Shown here in pieces: positions 24,348-24,393 of a DNA stretch of 24,393 bases. The DNA is from RGIG4103 sp045644605 (GTDB taxonomy: Bacteria > Bacillota > Clostridia > RUG12999). The notes beneath the pieces were generated by a model. That model ran no database searches. It was not told the origin of the DNA and worked only from the letters and a program-made list of their open reading frames with translations. Both the position numbers and the translations under genes were made by a program. Numbering within the stretch: position 1 is the stretch's first letter; each line of letters opens with the position of its first letter. The stretch lies in assembly GCA_045644605.1 (NCBI GenBank), contig JAZRHB010000012.1, forward strand, positions 1 through 24,393, given 5' to 3'.

Positions 24348-24393
24348 ATGAAGTTTATGCACGAAATCAAGATTATGAAAACCGTACACTTAC
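24348..24393 (+). CDS. Possible start of an element gene, cut by the window edge
   Basis: ATG at 24348 has AAAGGA 8 nt upstream and stays open for 15 codons to the edge (MKFMHEIKIMKTVHL). An in-frame ATG at 24318 lacks a ribosome site. A second frame through the same bases (reading AYEVYARNQDYENRTL) is also open from a stop near 24329 to the edge and looks protein-like, so the true frame is uncertain. Confidence 0.3.
   Translation, partial: MKFMHEIKIMKTVHL

Larger units (their letters stand above)
23988..24393. mobile_element. Left end of an integrated element (continues beyond the window)
   Basis: DNA from 23988 replaces the 5' half of tRNA-Trp and runs to the window edge. It contains no complete gene. 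It does contain TTGATGC three times (24069-24075, 24080-24086, 24108-24114), a perfect 14-bp palindrome CATCAAATTTGATG (24100-24113), inverted arms ATTCCGT/ACGGAAT around 24164-24198, and hairpin GCCATA/TATGGC (24305-24322). An integrase gene is expected beyond the edge or at the other end; none is visible here, so the type of element is unknown. Confidence 0.55.

Overview
The window looks like a chromosomal segment of an anaerobic Gram-positive bacterium of class Clostridia, probably gut-associated. The evidence is the def-fmt-rsmB-rlmN-PP2C-kinase order typical of Firmicutes, surface proteins anchored by S-layer homology (SLH) domains, a lipobox-type solute-binding protein, strong GGAGG ribosome-binding sites, sigma-A promoters close to consensus, and moderately AT-rich DNA. 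The genus cannot be fixed from sequence alone. SLH-anchored, carbohydrate-oriented surface proteins recall Monoglobus-like Clostridia, but this is only an impression.

Layout. (1) 1-4974, minus strand: a housekeeping operon, def, fmt, rsmB, rlmN, a PP2C phosphatase and a Ser/Thr kinase cut by the window edge. The genes are nearly gapless and start from an extended -10 promoter at 5022-5050. (2) 5158-6021, plus: an AraC-type regulator with a consensus promoter, divergent from def. (3) 6468-14805, plus: three large exported proteins joined by TAATG stop/start overlaps. They are a C-terminal SLH protein, a 1294-residue protein of alternating jelly-roll-like and FN3-like modules, and an N-terminal SLH protein. 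(4) 14931-17960, plus: a CUT1-type sugar ABC transporter (binding lipoprotein and two permeases, no ATPase) ending at a strong terminator. (5) 18010-18325: a gene-free block of dispersed palindromic repeats. (6) 18367-20824, minus: serC, serA and a small PspC-domain gene. (7) 21003-23871, plus: a consensus promoter, a structured leader RNA with a 23-codon ORF and an intrinsic terminator, then PAP2 phosphatase, a small membrane-anchored protein and the MgtE magnesium transporter. (8) 23941-24393: a 47-nt 3' fragment of a tRNA-Trp gene followed by foreign-looking DNA, read as one end of an integrated element.

How the parts may work together. The AraC regulator, SLH/CBM-like surface trio and CUT1 importer could form a glycan capture and uptake locus without its own hydrolase, or the trio may be mainly S-layer architecture. 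The kinase/phosphatase pair is the usual PASTA-kinase signalling module encoded beside protein-maturation and rRNA-methylation genes. Novelty is most likely in the three-gene surface cluster, the leader RNA before PAP2-X-mgtE, and the element end at the right edge. No database search or computation was run; positions, motifs and pairings were read by eye.
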